From Micrasema longulum (lineage: Eukaryota; Arthropoda; Insecta; Trichoptera; Brachycentridae): 64,000 nt of DNA. The translations under genes were made by a program, and so were the position numbers. Shown here one piece after another: positions 11,846 through 22,440 of the stretch. Each line of letters begins with the position of its first letter. Within the stretch, counting starts at the first letter, position 1. Under the pieces are notes generated by a model. It was not told the origin of the DNA and did not search any database. It saw nothing but the letters and a program-made list of their open reading frames with translations. The stretch covers positions 1-64,000 of the forward strand of contig JAGVSM010003747.1 of the NCBI GenBank assembly GCA_022494885.1. The letters are read 5' to 3'.

Positions 11846-12328
11846 AAAAACACTGTCTCCGTCGGTACATATCAAACCGCATAAATTGAATTCGATACTT
11901 ATATACGAAAATGTGTATATTTATTTGAATTTAAAAATAAAAAAAATAACATTGTACCTACATACATTTATTGAAGACAGAAACGCAGTTTGTAGTGACA
12001 CGATCGGGAACGACCCATGCCTGTGGATTTGTCCTGACTCGCAAAAAATCCGTGTGGAGTCGGGCACTTGTAATGCATTCATAAACATACATAATATATA
12101 TTCACACATACAATAAGTTTATACTTATCATGCTGCATATCATCAATACATAATGATATTACTAACTACATTTTTTTTATTACACTTTACATTTATAAGT
12201 ATCTTCGTTGGTAAAAGATGTCTAGGAAAAAAAATGTAAACACATTATATTTTTCACAGAGAAAACTTAATTTTACTTCGTAGATAAAATTGAAGATAAA
12301 TGTTAACTTTCCATTGTAATACGGGTCC
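11835..12328. mobile_element. MITE family M1, copy 1
   Basis: The left end begins GGGCCGCGATTA. The right end reads as a degraded inverse (TTCCATTGTAAT then acgggtcc). Internal text is shared with other copies: 'tctccgtcggtacat', 'gagaaaacttaattttact', 'gataaaattgaagata'. Non-coding. It starts exactly where the Tc1-like transposase relic stops, and the next copy follows after one base. Other members lie at 12330, 38002, 55405 and 60870. The CAGGG-like terminus is reminiscent of hAT-type non-autonomous elements, but no 8-bp duplication was found. Confidence 0.7.
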
Positions 12329-12329
12329 T

Positions 12330-12545
12330 GGGCCGCGATTATAAACGGCTATCTTTATCGGTATGTACTGAGACGGTATAAACTAATATCGATATTTATG
12401 TACGAAAGCGTGTATGTTTGTATGAAAATTCAAAAAATATCTTCGTCGGTAACCGGTAATTTAACATGTTTAAAAAAAAATGTAAACATATTCTTTTGTA
12501 GTACAGAAAACTTAATTTTACTTTGTAGATAAAATTGAAGATCAT
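12330..12545. mobile_element. MITE family M1, copy 2 (3'-truncated)
   Basis: It begins GGGCCGCGATTATA immediately after copy 1 and runs in the same orientation. It keeps the interior blocks 'gctatctttatcggtatgtac' (split by copy-specific changes) and 'gtagataaaattgaagat', and lacks the right terminus. Its left terminus is better preserved than that of copy 1. Confidence 0.7.
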
Positions 12546-13440
12546 CAGAATACGTACCCTGGTTATGAATAACTTTATAAAAATCTAAAATTAAGCTTGC
12601 AGATATCAGTTAACGTCTCGTCGAAGTAAATAGAACTCTTTTCTCTTTTGAGTACATTTTAATTTGTTTTCAAGTAAGGTTTACCGCGCCTTTGAAATTC
12701 ACGCCATTGTTTTTTGTTGTTTCCTTTGATTTTCCGACCCGGCACCGGTTCACCTGACACCCGATACATCGCTCCGCAGTGACGCATGACGGCTTTACGA
12801 CGAGGAAGAGGAAATCGAATTACTCCAACGGGGATGGATGGAAGACGAAAGGGTGTTTGGGCTCTCAGGTTTCTCTCCAAGTCTGATTGCGAAGCGCCAT
12901 CTTGGGACGAAATTCCTAACCGACATTATCGTGAAGGAAATCTAATACCGTTTGTGACTGGATGTGTTCCGCATCATTTGAAGATAAAAAGATAATCCAA
13001 CTAGCCATAACGCACGCATTGCATAACTTTATGTAGGGTGGGTGCTATAGTAATTTATGTATTTATTTCAATCTTCAAGCACAAAAAATAAGTACTTGGG
13101 CGACATATTGTTAAAAGTAAAAGATATCTTCCAGCCAACCAAGAAACAGACCGGTCAAAAATTTGAACTAAAAAATGCATCAAAAGATACATACGTGGTT
13201 AAACATTGGAAGACAAAGCTTGCACATATACACTTAATGAAATTACATTATGTTATCACCTTTAAACGATGAAGAACGTGGAATCAGGTAATGAGTTTAG
13301 AAGGAGACGGGAATAGAAACCTGAAAATAATAATTGGACAATCTAAATACAACTGACCAAAAAAAAACTAAAAAAGTGTAAATAAACTATAAGGTTGGCA
13401 GCCCTGGGGTGGTATTCCAAACGCTCTCGCGGCCGTATTA
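12546..13440. other. Unique spacer with a GC-rich patch
   Basis: The segment 12680-12990 is GC-rich, with open frames on both strands (12659-12880 minus, 12786-12995 plus) that overlap each other. Neither resembles a known family, and overlapping frames in GC-rich DNA are expected by chance. A plus frame at 13057-13272 is Lys-rich and unrecognised. Confidence 0.35.
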
Positions 13441-13471
13441 TCTCGTGTATTTTCATACAAAATACACGAGA
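13441..13471. repeat. Perfect 13-bp hairpin
   Basis: The arms TCTCGTGTATTTT (13441-13453) and its exact reverse complement (13459-13471) flank a 5-nt loop. It lies about 100 bp upstream of an R1 fragment. Function unknown. Confidence 0.8.
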
Positions 13472-13554
13472 AAAACTATTTTCTCAGTGAGACAGGCAAG
13501 ACTTAAAGGCTACACACTGGTCGCTCTTTCTCTTTTTACTTCACGTCTCGTCAC

Positions 13555-13680
13555 AACTCCTCAATATCCACGGTTAAAGCGGTCACTAAAACCAGCCAAT
13601 AACAGGTCATAAGCCCTGTAAATATCTGAACTTCCATATTCCTTTATCCATCCCCTTTTTCAAAGCTCTTAGAAAAATTA
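13555..13680 (+). repeat. R1 repeat, fragment (copy 2)
   Basis: It keeps the blocks 'aaaccagccaataacaggt' and 'cataagccctgtaaat', followed by a degraded 'cctttatccatcccc'. Upstream and downstream parts of R1 are missing. Confidence 0.65.
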
Positions 13681-14465
13681 TTAAAAAATGTTCACAGCTA
13701 AACCAATCAATAAATTCATGTATAAAACAAAAGGAATATCTTAAAATAGATCCATTAATGTAATTAGTGTGCTTCGTTGTAATAAAATTATTAGTCGAGC
13801 GTTAAAGAGTGCTTTTGCGTTTTTGGTAAGTACACCTTAATAATATTATGATTGTAGATAATGACAAAAGTGTTACAAGACAGGCAGCTTTTAGCACCGT
13901 CTTCATACACGAGGATTCCCGGGGCTATGGGTGGGGGGTGAGGTGCGAGTGGAGGGGATGTAATACAATCAAAGGCTTTGTCTCCGCCCTGTTGTCTTTC
14001 GGGATTTGGTGTCAGCCACTCCTTTAAAGCGACAAGATTTTAAAAGCAAAATCGAATTCGTTACCGGGACCCGAATCTTCTTATAACCCCCCCCCCCCTC
14101 CTTATTGTGTTTTTTTTCTTTTCGCCCTTGTTGCCGGTGTGAAAGGTTTGAAATGTCAAGTTACATTCAGAAAAAAGTCTCTAACGTAACACAATACACG
14201 GAAGTCGGCCCGGAGACGTAAGACGTAATACGTCTTGTATTAGGCACCATACAACTTTTGTTTTAAAGGCTAAATAAAAATATATGTTTCATTAAAAAAA
14301 CAAGCAGGAAGCGGTTAAGAAAATCGCAGTGTAGATAAACGAATAATGAGGTATTTTAATTTTTACATATTTATACCTATTCACGTACTATGAAATCTAA
14401 TTATATAGTGTTAAAATGAATATAAATCTGATTATTTTTCCATTGAGGAATAAACAATTTCATAG
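13681..14465. other. Spacer with poly-C tract
   Basis: Contains a run of eleven C at 14088-14098 and several T-runs. No gene or repeat family is recognised. Confidence 0.4.
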
Positions 14466-14845
14466 AATAACAAATTACAACAGGGATGGAGAATACCTTA
14501 AAGTAGGGAATAGGTAAGTCTAAGCATTTACAGGGCTTATGACCTGTCGTTGGCTTGTTTAAGTGGCCACTTTATACATCGTGTAACATTCACCATTCTG
14601 CCTATGTTTAAACATCCACGTTTCCTCAACTCTTCCACCTGTTGACTTTGTGAAGTAAAAGAGGGTTTCAGCTAATGACAGGTCGTACGCCTTGTTATTG
14701 CCTAGACTCCCATATTCCCTTCTCAAAAATGTTTTCTCTCTCTGTTGCGACAAATTTAAATATGAACACCTCCTTATAGAGAAAATCCAGCCAGTCTGCA
14801 AGCATTTGGACATACTCAAACATTGTTGAATAATGAGGTATTTCA
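14466..14845. repeat. R1 repeat, fold-back copy (copy 3)
   Basis: The left part (14466-14670) is R1 in minus orientation and the right part (14671-14845) is R1 in plus orientation. The 'acagggcttatgacctgtc' block at about 14530 is therefore mirrored by 'aatgacaggtcgtacgcc' at about 14676. An open frame of 95 codons on the minus strand (14559-14846) crosses the junction and is an artefact of the repeat. The right part ends with 'aaaatccagccagtctgc', also found at 30820. Confidence 0.7.
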
Positions 14846-15225
14846 TTTAGCGAGTCAACATTTCTTTTACAAAAAATGTATGTTTAAAAGAAACATTTAG
14901 GAGCTTAATTCTAAAAATACCGATTGTCTTTACATTTACATTATATTGTCGGGTTTCTCGCACAGGTTAGCAGCTACAAATTTTCCAAAAATGAGATGTC
15001 TTCATAAATGGCATAAAATAATATTTATTAAAAAAGTACATAAAAACATATCGTACTTTACATGTACAAAAAAAAATACTTTACAATATTCAGCTAGCAG
15101 TTTTATTTGAATTGTTGATTTGGGATGAGCTTTTGACTTTAAAAGTCCAATATCTCACAACTAGTAAAATGTAGTTACCAATCAGTGGCAGAAACCTGGC
15201 GATATGTAACTGTGAAATTCGTGTA

Positions 15226-15510
15226 CCAGGTGTATGCATAAGTCTTTTCCGGGTTCATGAAGAGATGGCCAACTCTCACCTCTTCGCATCAATGGGGCAC
15301 GCGCTCGCAGAGCAGCACTTCGGCAATTTCGAGGAAATTGGAAAATAGCTCGAAAACAAACAGTATTTCGGGCATAATATTCATAACTTACTTGAACGAT
15401 GGGCGAAGTGTCGATGGTCAATATTTTGACTGGACAAAAAATAAATTTCCCTTCAAAATTACATGTTTTCTTTACCACAAAAACCGGAAAAAACTTATGC
15501 ATACTACTGG
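15226..15510. mobile_element. 285-bp Tc1/mariner-type MITE
   Basis: The termini are imperfect inverted repeats of about 28 bp. The left begins CCAGGTGTATGCATAAGT and the right, read inward, CCAGTAGTATGCATAAGT. Both continue TTTTCCGG. TA dinucleotides lie on each side (15224-15225 and 15511-15512), the canonical Tc1/mariner target duplication. The interior encodes nothing recognisable. Frames on both strands (15257-15541 plus; 15182-15694 minus, at 170 codons the longest uninterrupted minus frame in the window) run across the element boundaries, so neither is a credible gene. Confidence 0.75.
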
Positions 15511-15512
15511 TA

Positions 15513-16790
15513 GGTGGTACGAAGGTATTAGGAAACAATAAATGTTTTTTTTTATTACCATAATTTTCTGGAGTATTGAACGTAAAAAAATACATTTCAA
15601 AAATGGAAAACATTTTTCTAGGTGGCATAAATTTGACTTCAGCGTGCCAGTAAGGGAGCAAACAACTCTTCAAATAATCAGAGACTAATGTCATATGTTA
15701 GCAAAAATGTAATATCTATATTGTATTATCGATGTTGTAATTAATATTCACCACGCTTCTGGTATCAAAAAAATACATTGAATGTGTGGTGCATTTTTTT
15801 ATACCACTGAGTGCTTCAAAGAGTTGAAGGCGGATATAAGAGACGATTAAAATAAAAACAAAAATAATTTCAGATCAATATCGTATTCTACTTGTAAAAT
15901 AAAGTCAACGCAAATATGACACGAGCTGGCCTGACATAATAATCTGGAACGTTTTCAGAAAACGACAACGACTATGGAGATAGCCGTTAAACGCTTCAGC
16001 GAGGTGTAACAGATGGCGTTAGTGTGAGAGGTGCAATTTTATACGCGTTAACTTTTCCTATGCACAATCATCCAGCGCCATTTTCCCACCGCTTGTGTAT
16101 AATTCATGTGAATATGGCATTAATATTTCATCGCTCTCGGCTCTTTCTTGGCTTCTTGGCAACGTCGGGTTGTTGCTGGCGATTACTCCGACCCCCTGCG
16201 TCTCCGCGAGGGATGTTGTTTTATGTCGATAGTAAATGAGTTTCTATCTCCATATTCCTCTTCGCCTTTAAAAGCAATCGTCAATAAACCTCGAGTACCT
16301 AATAATATAATAGTCGAGTACTGGGAGTACTGAACGCGACAGATAATAACGTTTCGTTGTTGCGAGAGAGAACTCTCTAAATACATAAAAGGGGTTGATG
16401 TAATAAAAAAATTATAAAAATACACGAAACTTAAAAGGATGCACCGGTAAATTTAAAAAATAAATCCATACTTTAACCCAGACTGCAAACATTTCGTAGA
16501 CCATAGATTTTAATATTTAACGAAACATTTCTGCAGAAAGTTATACAAATTTCGTGTTCCTTTTACGTTTCGCAGTGCGATAACGCTATCTTTTTTTTAA
16601 ATTATATTTTTTTAAATTTTGAATCTTGATATAGGGCTCACATAAACAAATTCTCATACGTGCTCTAATAAAAACAATATACATATATTTCAAAGAATAT
16701 TCATTGAATCGGCATTAACATTGTGGAAAAACGTGATCAGTATCAGATGTATTTTTGTATTTTTTTAACTAGTTCTACTACTACTACTAC
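15513..16790. other. Unique spacer
   Basis: No repeats shared with other parts of the window. A GC-richer section at 15940-16230 has short frames on both strands without recognisable content. Confidence 0.4.
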
Positions 16791-17242
16791 CATCACGCCA
16801 TTTCCCCGTAGGGGTAGGCAGAGAGAATGGACCGCCACACACGTCTATCCTGGCATACAATCCTAGCCTCTTCCACATTCATACATCTTGTCATACATGC
16901 CCTTCGGTTCTGTCTGCTTTTGACACGACCAGACTTAAGATTTTGGTTTATCTGATCATGCCTCGTCCTCGTCTCACGTTGCCGTTCATTTTCGCCATGT
17001 ATACTTGTTTTACCATTCTTTCGTCGTCCATTCGTTCTACGTGACCAAACCATCTCAGAGATCCTTTCTTAATCTTATCAATTGTAATTGACTCAGATTT
17101 ACACTCTCGCCTGATTTCATCATTCGTAACCCTGTCATACATTGATTTCCCACACATTCGTCTAAGAGATCGCATTTCAACCGCGTTCACTCGGCTTTCA
17201 TCCTTCCTCGGCGAGTTCCATGTTTCACTTCCATACATAAGT
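16770..17242 (-). pseudogene. RTE-like LINE reverse transcriptase, C-terminal end
   Basis: On the minus strand, 16948-17238 reads MYGSETW, then RRMCGKSMYDRVTNDEIRR, then SLRWFGHVERMDDERMV. This is the typical region after the reverse transcriptase domain in RTE-like and related non-LTR retrotransposons. A frameshift near 16950 moves the reading to the overlapping frame, which carries the true C-terminus ending AYPYGEMA at 16793. The stop is followed by a short run of GTA/TAG trinucleotides (16770-16792), the kind of microsatellite tail that RTE-type LINEs use instead of poly-A. The catalytic FADD box is not present because the copy is 5'-truncated at about 17242. Relatives lie at 39638-39945 and 47444-47693. 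Confidence 0.85.
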
Positions 17243-17336
17243 GTTGGGACTAAAACTACTAATTCTAAACTCTAGTTCTACTAATCCCATTTAATTTGCG
17301 ACTCTTTCGAAAACTCATCAGTGAGAACTGGTATAA

Positions 17337-17577
17337 CCCTTTATAGGACACATATTTTGTTTTGATTGACGAATTGAAAACCTTATAAAAAAATTATTTT
17401 TTTAAGATAATAATTTTCCATTTGAAAAAGCTGAGCGGAAGACTGATCCACCAGTGTACGTTATTACGATACTCTTGTGGCATAAGATTTATTAAATATG
17501 AAATAATAGAGAACAAATACCTCAACTCTGGAGGTATACATGTATGGATTACTTTGTTCTAGGTGTCCTATAAAGGG
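17337..17577. mobile_element. 241-bp TTAA-associated MITE
   Basis: Inverted termini of about 18 bp read CCCTTTATAGGACAC on the left and, inward from the right, CCCTTTATAGGACACC. The right flank is TTAA (17578-17581). The left flank is ATAA (17333-17336), one base from TTAA. CCC-starting ends beside TTAA are the signature of piggyBac-type elements. The interior is non-coding. I infer a non-autonomous piggyBac-like element. Confidence 0.7.
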
Positions 17578-17644
17578 TTAAAGCAAATTACGGTACAAAG
17601 TACCGAGCGCGTGTACTAACGTTACTCCCGATCGCGAATGTAGC

Positions 17645-18070
17645 CAAAAAGTTGACACGAATAAAAGCAACACAGCAAAAAGTCCGAAAACCAAACAAAC
17701 GGCTAATACCACTTTTTTCGGGGATTTTAAATTATGAAAACATGTTATTTAGTCAATTTAATAACATCCCGTGACTAGTTAGTAGACATATCTCCTAACT
17801 TTTCTTAAAGGTGGGCAAGATATAGTAACACGTGACGTATGATACATTTTTAAACCCAAAAAGTCGACGTAAATAAAACCAACACGCAGCGATACCGTTC
17901 GAAAAACCAGCCATCGGCTAACACCACTTTTTCCGAAGATTTAAAATTATGAAAACATCTTATTTGGTAAATTTGAAATCCTGTGACTAGTTAGTATCTA
18001 TTACATATCTACTTATTATTCTGAAAGGTTGGTAAGAGACACGTGACGCAGGTGACAACTTTAAATCCCA
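17645..18070. repeat. Tandem duplication, two units of about 213 bp
   Basis: Unit 1 (17645-17858) and unit 2 (17859-18070) share ordered blocks: 'aaaaagt.gac', 'cggctaa.accactttttt' (with changes), 'ttaaaattatgaaaacat' and 'tgtgactagttagta', then 'cacgtgacg'. They have diverged by substitutions and small indels, so the duplication is old. No coding potential. Confidence 0.75.
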
Positions 18071-19215
18071 CGAGCCTTTTTTAATAACTCCCCTATCGCG
18101 GCATCATAAAACAAACGATAATGTCTTTTCCGTTATCCCACACTAGCGCTCTTCAAGAATGCTTTTAACAAATGACTCCTCTAAAGTGACGAGGAAGAAG
18201 ACACGAGGAAAGCACGAAATTGAAGTTGTTTTAATCATATGTATACTGAAGACGAATAGTCTAAATTTAATTACATTAAAGAATAATTATTAAAGTAATT
18301 TTTAAAAAACCCTCAACATTCAATACGGAAAGTAAAAATAAAATATTTAAGGTTCATACAGTAGACACTGTAAATTATTATTATTAAATTCTATTTTACA
18401 AATTTATAAAGAAGAAAATATAAAAGAATTTAAGATGAATAAGTCACTCAGATACCAAAATAATATTAAAATTCCTTAATTCCACACAAGTCATGGTCAT
18501 AATAGCTTTGTCTTCAAAGATGTAAAAAAATTATAATAATCTCCCCAATGAACTAAAAACAATCAAAAATAATATATCAATAAATAAATCTAAAGAAACT
18601 GCATTAAATGTTTATTAGTATGAATGTATTATTATTTTATGTTTTTTTCTTTGTATATTCTACGTTTTTGTTTTCTCATAAACTAGTATATTAAAAATTA
18701 TATACACTCTTATAAATAAACAGCGTAAGTCACTCTCCAAGAACAAGGGTTAGTCTCTTTTTTTTAGAGAGTGACAGTGATAACATTTACTAGATGTTTA
18801 TAAGTAGATCTGTATAGAATTTTTAAAAACATGTACCTTTTATGAAAATTTATTGATAAAAAAAATATTTAAAAATTTAATGTACAATAAAACAGATAAT
18901 TTATAGTAGAGCATTAGATTTATGAATCATATTGCTTTTTTAAGCTACTTTACTCTCGATTAAATTGTAATACGGAATTCATAGTTTGAGATACATTACA
19001 AAATAGAGATTCAGTTTTTTGAAAAATCCACAGGCTTGTTTTATTAATTTTATTTAAGTACTATATCTCGTTATTCTAAAAATTAAAATAAAATATGATA
19101 ACACATCTACTACATTGTTTTTTCTGAGATGCGATGAAGATTTTTTTTTCTAGCTACTGGTTAGATAGTGCTAAATAAACTATTAATAGGTATGTGCTTT
19201 CCGAAACTACATAAT
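18071..19215. other. AT-rich spacer
   Basis: Long A- and T-runs, no recognised coding or RNA feature. The palindromic text near 18735-18775 ('cactctc' and 'gagagtg' around a T-run) is a weak hairpin. Confidence 0.4.
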
Positions 19216-19218
19216 AAT

Positions 19219-19395
19219 AATAATAAAAATACGTTTACAATTTTATTCCACTTTTATTTATAAGTTTTTTTTACGTATTTTTTTTTTAAATTAATTTTTT
19301 ACCAGTGACCGGGTTTCATCGTGACCAACATCGTCAGAGTGGTGACCAAATTATTAATAAAAGTGGAATAAAACTATAAACGTATTTTTATTATT
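19219..19395 (-). repeat. Fold-back with hammerhead-like motif (family B)
   Basis: Inverted arms of about 42 bp (19219-19260 and 19354-19395) surround a hammerhead-like motif on the minus strand at 19301-19343. The core CUGACGA is intact at 19331-19337 (reverse complement), followed by one unpaired U. A weak 4-bp stem II comes next (19326-19329 with 19318-19321), then GAAAC, a CCG loop and GUC. Stem I pairs ACCACU with ACUGGU with one mismatch. A related, more degraded copy is at 47824-47868 and shares the downstream text 'aattaaaatgcagttccacc'. Attribution to a Penelope-like element is by analogy with the 29-kb locus. Confidence 0.6.
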
Positions 19396-19399
19396 ATAA

Positions 19400-20090
19400 T
19401 TAAAATGCAGTTCCACCAAGAAATGTTAGTAGAAAAACTCAGTATGTATAATAATACTTTAAAATAAATTCTTGTATCCAAAAAAAAGTGGTCTGTTACA
19501 AAGTGTATAATTTCAAACATTATTTCACTAAGTTAATGCCGATTCAATAAATAATACGGTAAACATTTCCTCGTGTTCCCAAATTTAAAAAAATGGTATA
19601 GAAACAAATGAGTTCATATTTTGAGGCTGACATTTCGCCTGGCTATTTAATCACATAGCTTTAGATGAGATAAAATAATCGGATTAGTATCACTAATAAA
19701 CTAGTCGAAGTGTACGTGGCAGACCTAAACTCACAAAAGCCTTCAAATAAAGCTAGAGCTTCGAAACAAACAACAAGTATCAGTATCTCCGTGTTCGTGC
19801 AAGAAGGAAGCAACTTTTAAAACTTTTTCGCAAGTATGTAGGGCAACACTATGTTCCCAAATGTTCCACATTCTCGTCATACACGCACTACGACCCGAGG
19901 AATTTACTGGTCATAAATAAAAAGTCTTCGCTTCACCTTAATCCGGCGACTAACGTTATTCTCTACACCTACATAATATAAAGTGGAAGATATAACTTTT
20001 GACCGTGTTTGGGAAGAATCGCAAGTCACGAGTGTGTACATAATTTACAAGAAAAATACAAAATACCTACGACTAATTATTGTTATTTAA
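19400..20090. other. Spacer, nothing recognised
   Basis: No repeat or gene found between the hammerhead fold-back and the R4 repeat. Confidence 0.4.
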
Positions 20091-20097
20091 CGAGGAT

Positions 20098-20640
20098 GTT
20101 CAGTGGTTTTTTTTCAAAACCAACTATATCAATTTTGTTTAACGTATCGTGTATCGTACCGTGGCGCAGTTGGTAAAACGCCTAACTGTGAAACTGGCGT
20201 CGCGGGTTCGATTCACGCCAGTTGCAAGAAAAAAATTTTTTTTTCAGTTGGTCTGGGTATTGTGTGATTTTCACTACCCTCTTCCATATCTCCCCTTTCC
20301 CAGCTGCTGACAAGCCTCTAAATAGAGGCTTAACGGTTTATTCCTTTTTTTAAAAAATATCACAACGATTTTCTGAAGATTTGTAATTACACCGCCCGCG
20401 ACGTCACGTGTGCATCTTGGTGAGATTTTCCGACATTTTAAATAGAGCCCCGTACCCTTCAAAACACGCTAAATCTATCACAACACATAATCGGTTGGCT
20501 GTTCTAAACACGTATTCACCTGAACCTGTAGCGTTTCAGAGTAGTTGGTTTTTTTTTTCATACGTTTTCGAGAAACTTCGCCGTACAATTAAATGCTCTA
20601 ATTTTTACCGCGTGCTAAAAAAGGTTTTCTTTATTCAATT
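20098..20640 (+). repeat. R4 repeat, copy 1 (split by SINE)
   Basis: It matches 40797-41185 in order: 'gttcagtggtttttttt', 'acgtatcgt', a CpG-rich 'gacgtcacgtg' region (copy 2 'gacgtcagagg'), and 'gccgtacaattaaatgctc' followed by 'aatttttaccgcg'. The SINE at 20155-20357 separates the left end from the rest, whereas copy 2 is uninterrupted there. No protein is recognisable. Confidence 0.65.
20155..20357 (+). mobile_element. tRNA-derived SINE, copy 2
   Basis: A box TGGCGCAGTTGG (20162-20173) and B box GGTTCGATTC (20205-20214) make the pol III-type head. This is followed by a T-rich segment and a perfect GCCTCT-AAAT-AGAGGC hairpin at about 20314-20329, ending in a T/A-rich tail. Its head is closer to a tRNA consensus than that of copy 1 at 11262, especially in the A box. 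The T-arm region CGCGGGTTCGATTC is shared by both. It is inserted in repeat R4. Confidence 0.85.
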
Positions 20641-20714
20641 TTCCGTAGCACTAAATTTCCTGATTGTCGCTGTCTCTTATACCACTGTCAACATTTGTTT
20701 TATAATATATACAG

Positions 20715-22440
20715 CAACGATTAATAACCTAATACCAAAAATCAAGAATACTAAAAAAGCCGAGGAATTCAGACCTATCAACACACATCGAAAATATGTA
20801 CTGATGGAATTTAATGTAAAAAATCAACTTGTCGAATTTCTGGACAAAATTACTATAGTTATTGAAGAGCAATATGTATTCAGAAACAATTATTCCTGTG
20901 AAAGAGCTCTTAATACAGTGACAAAAATAAATACGTATCAGCGGTTTTTCTAAATTTTAAAAGAGCATTTAAGGCAATTGATAGAACAGGAATATTAGAA
21001 AAATTAAAATTAATTGGAATGAGAGGAAATGCCTGAAATTGGTTTCAAAGCTACTTAAATAACATATTTTAAATAACGACAGTTAAAAATATTGTTTCAG
21101 ATCCAATAGAATATAATTTAGGAGTACCCCAAGGCTCAGTGCTGGACCAATATTGTTTATCATATATATATAAATGACACGGTTAATCTCTAAAATATTG
21201 TAAAATCCAACTTTTTGCAGATGATAATTATGATACAGCGATAAATAAGATTATTTATGATTTAGGAAATATATAAAACGGTTAAAATTTAATAAATTAA
21301 ATATCACAAAAACAAAATATATGAATATTGGGAGAAAAAATATACCCCAGGGATACAATATTAATATTGATAATCTAAATATAAATTCTGGTTGATAAAA
21401 TAAAATTTCAAAACGTATTCTCAATATGCATACAAAAAAAAAACAAAAATTAATCGATTTTTGGGACGATAAATAAATTTAAGATATAATGAGTAATGTT
21501 CTTATCTTTAAAACAATAAATTATAAATGAACGTTTTTCCATTATTTATTTTTTATGTAATGAAGGTGAAATTAAAAATAAACAAATTCTTCAAAATAAA
21601 GCGATGAGGATTAAACTCAAAAAAATATGTATTCTAATGTGGTGAGAATGCACATAGAAATTGGCTTGTTGACAATTAAGCAACAAATAAAATATAATGT
21701 AACAATGTTTCTACATACAATAATTAAAGGGATAAATAAAAAAAATATATATAATAAAATTTAACCGACTAACTATTTTTGGTGTTTTTTATGTTCGTCT
21801 AATCTGTGATCAATTTATTTTTATCTTGCATATTTAATGAGTCATCTAATCAATAACATTCTTTATGTTGAAAAAAATATTTTAAAACTTTTCGTTTTTT
21901 TCCTTACATTTTTTTCATTCAGAGCAATAATTTTCTAATTTTTGAATTTTTAATCTATTTTAGCGAGCCAAAGACGATTTTTTGTTAAAGTTTTTTTTTG
22001 CATTTCGTATTACCATAAAAGCTTAATACACATTTTGAGACCTACTACACCAAAAACAAATATAGTATTTTTTGGTATGGAGCAGTGACACATCCTAAGG
22101 GAAATGAATTTTTCAGACTGGGATTAAATTGATTAAAGATTCGCCGAAATGATTATTGTAATATAGGAAGCTTTGAGCTAATGTAGTGAAGACCCTAGAT
22201 TTAGTACTTTTAGTAACTTTTTGAATATAATCAAATTTAACCAACAATGTCATACATACGAAACAAGGGTAGAAAAAATATGAGATTACCAATGAGGAGA
22301 AAAACAGAGTTTCAAAACTAATTTAAAAGGGATTGAAGCTGTCCAATGAGTTACGCGAGGAAATAAAAGAAATTGAAAGCAATGAAATATTTCAAATTAA
22401 TTTGAAAAAATATGTTCTTGAGAAATTTTGATAAAAAATT
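20715..22440 (+). pseudogene. Jockey-like LINE reverse transcriptase pseudogene
   Basis: The frame 20720-20953 contains PKIKNTKKAEEFRPIN, the usual fingers-region block of Jockey/I-type reverse transcriptases, and a degraded EEQYVFRNNYSCERAL. Stops and frameshifts follow, but the blocks stay in order: AFKAIDR and EKLKLIGMRGNA (about 20970-21030), LGVPQGSVLD (about 21118-21150), FADDN with the two catalytic aspartates (about 21215), and FNKLNITKTKYMNIGRKN (about 21290-21340). C-terminal blocks follow at 21570-21745 (NEGEIKNKQIL..., IELGLLTIKQQIKYN) and 22243-22440 (HTYETRVEKI, EIKEIESNEIFQINLKKYV). A 466-bp insertion at 21767-22232 separates the last two. The 5' part with the endonuclease is absent. 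Non-functional. Confidence 0.9.
21767..22232. mobile_element. Unclassified 466-bp insertion in the LINE
   Basis: The LINE reading is interrupted between two copies of the 10-mer AAATTTAACC (21757-21766 and 22233-22242), which is what a target-site duplication would look like. Removing the insert brings the neighbouring LINE blocks together in the expected order. The insert is AT-rich, has no inverted termini and no poly-A tail that I can see, and has no recognised coding sequence. It could be a 5'-truncated retroelement of a family not represented elsewhere here. Confidence 0.65.

Noticed and set aside
12659..12995. Overlapping Arg-rich frames in a GC-rich patch
   Set aside because: Frames on opposite strands overlap and neither is recognisable, as expected by chance in GC-rich DNA.
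15182..15694. 170-codon minus-strand open frame
   Set aside because: It runs across both boundaries of a TA-flanked MITE (15226-15510) and resembles no protein, so it is a chance frame.
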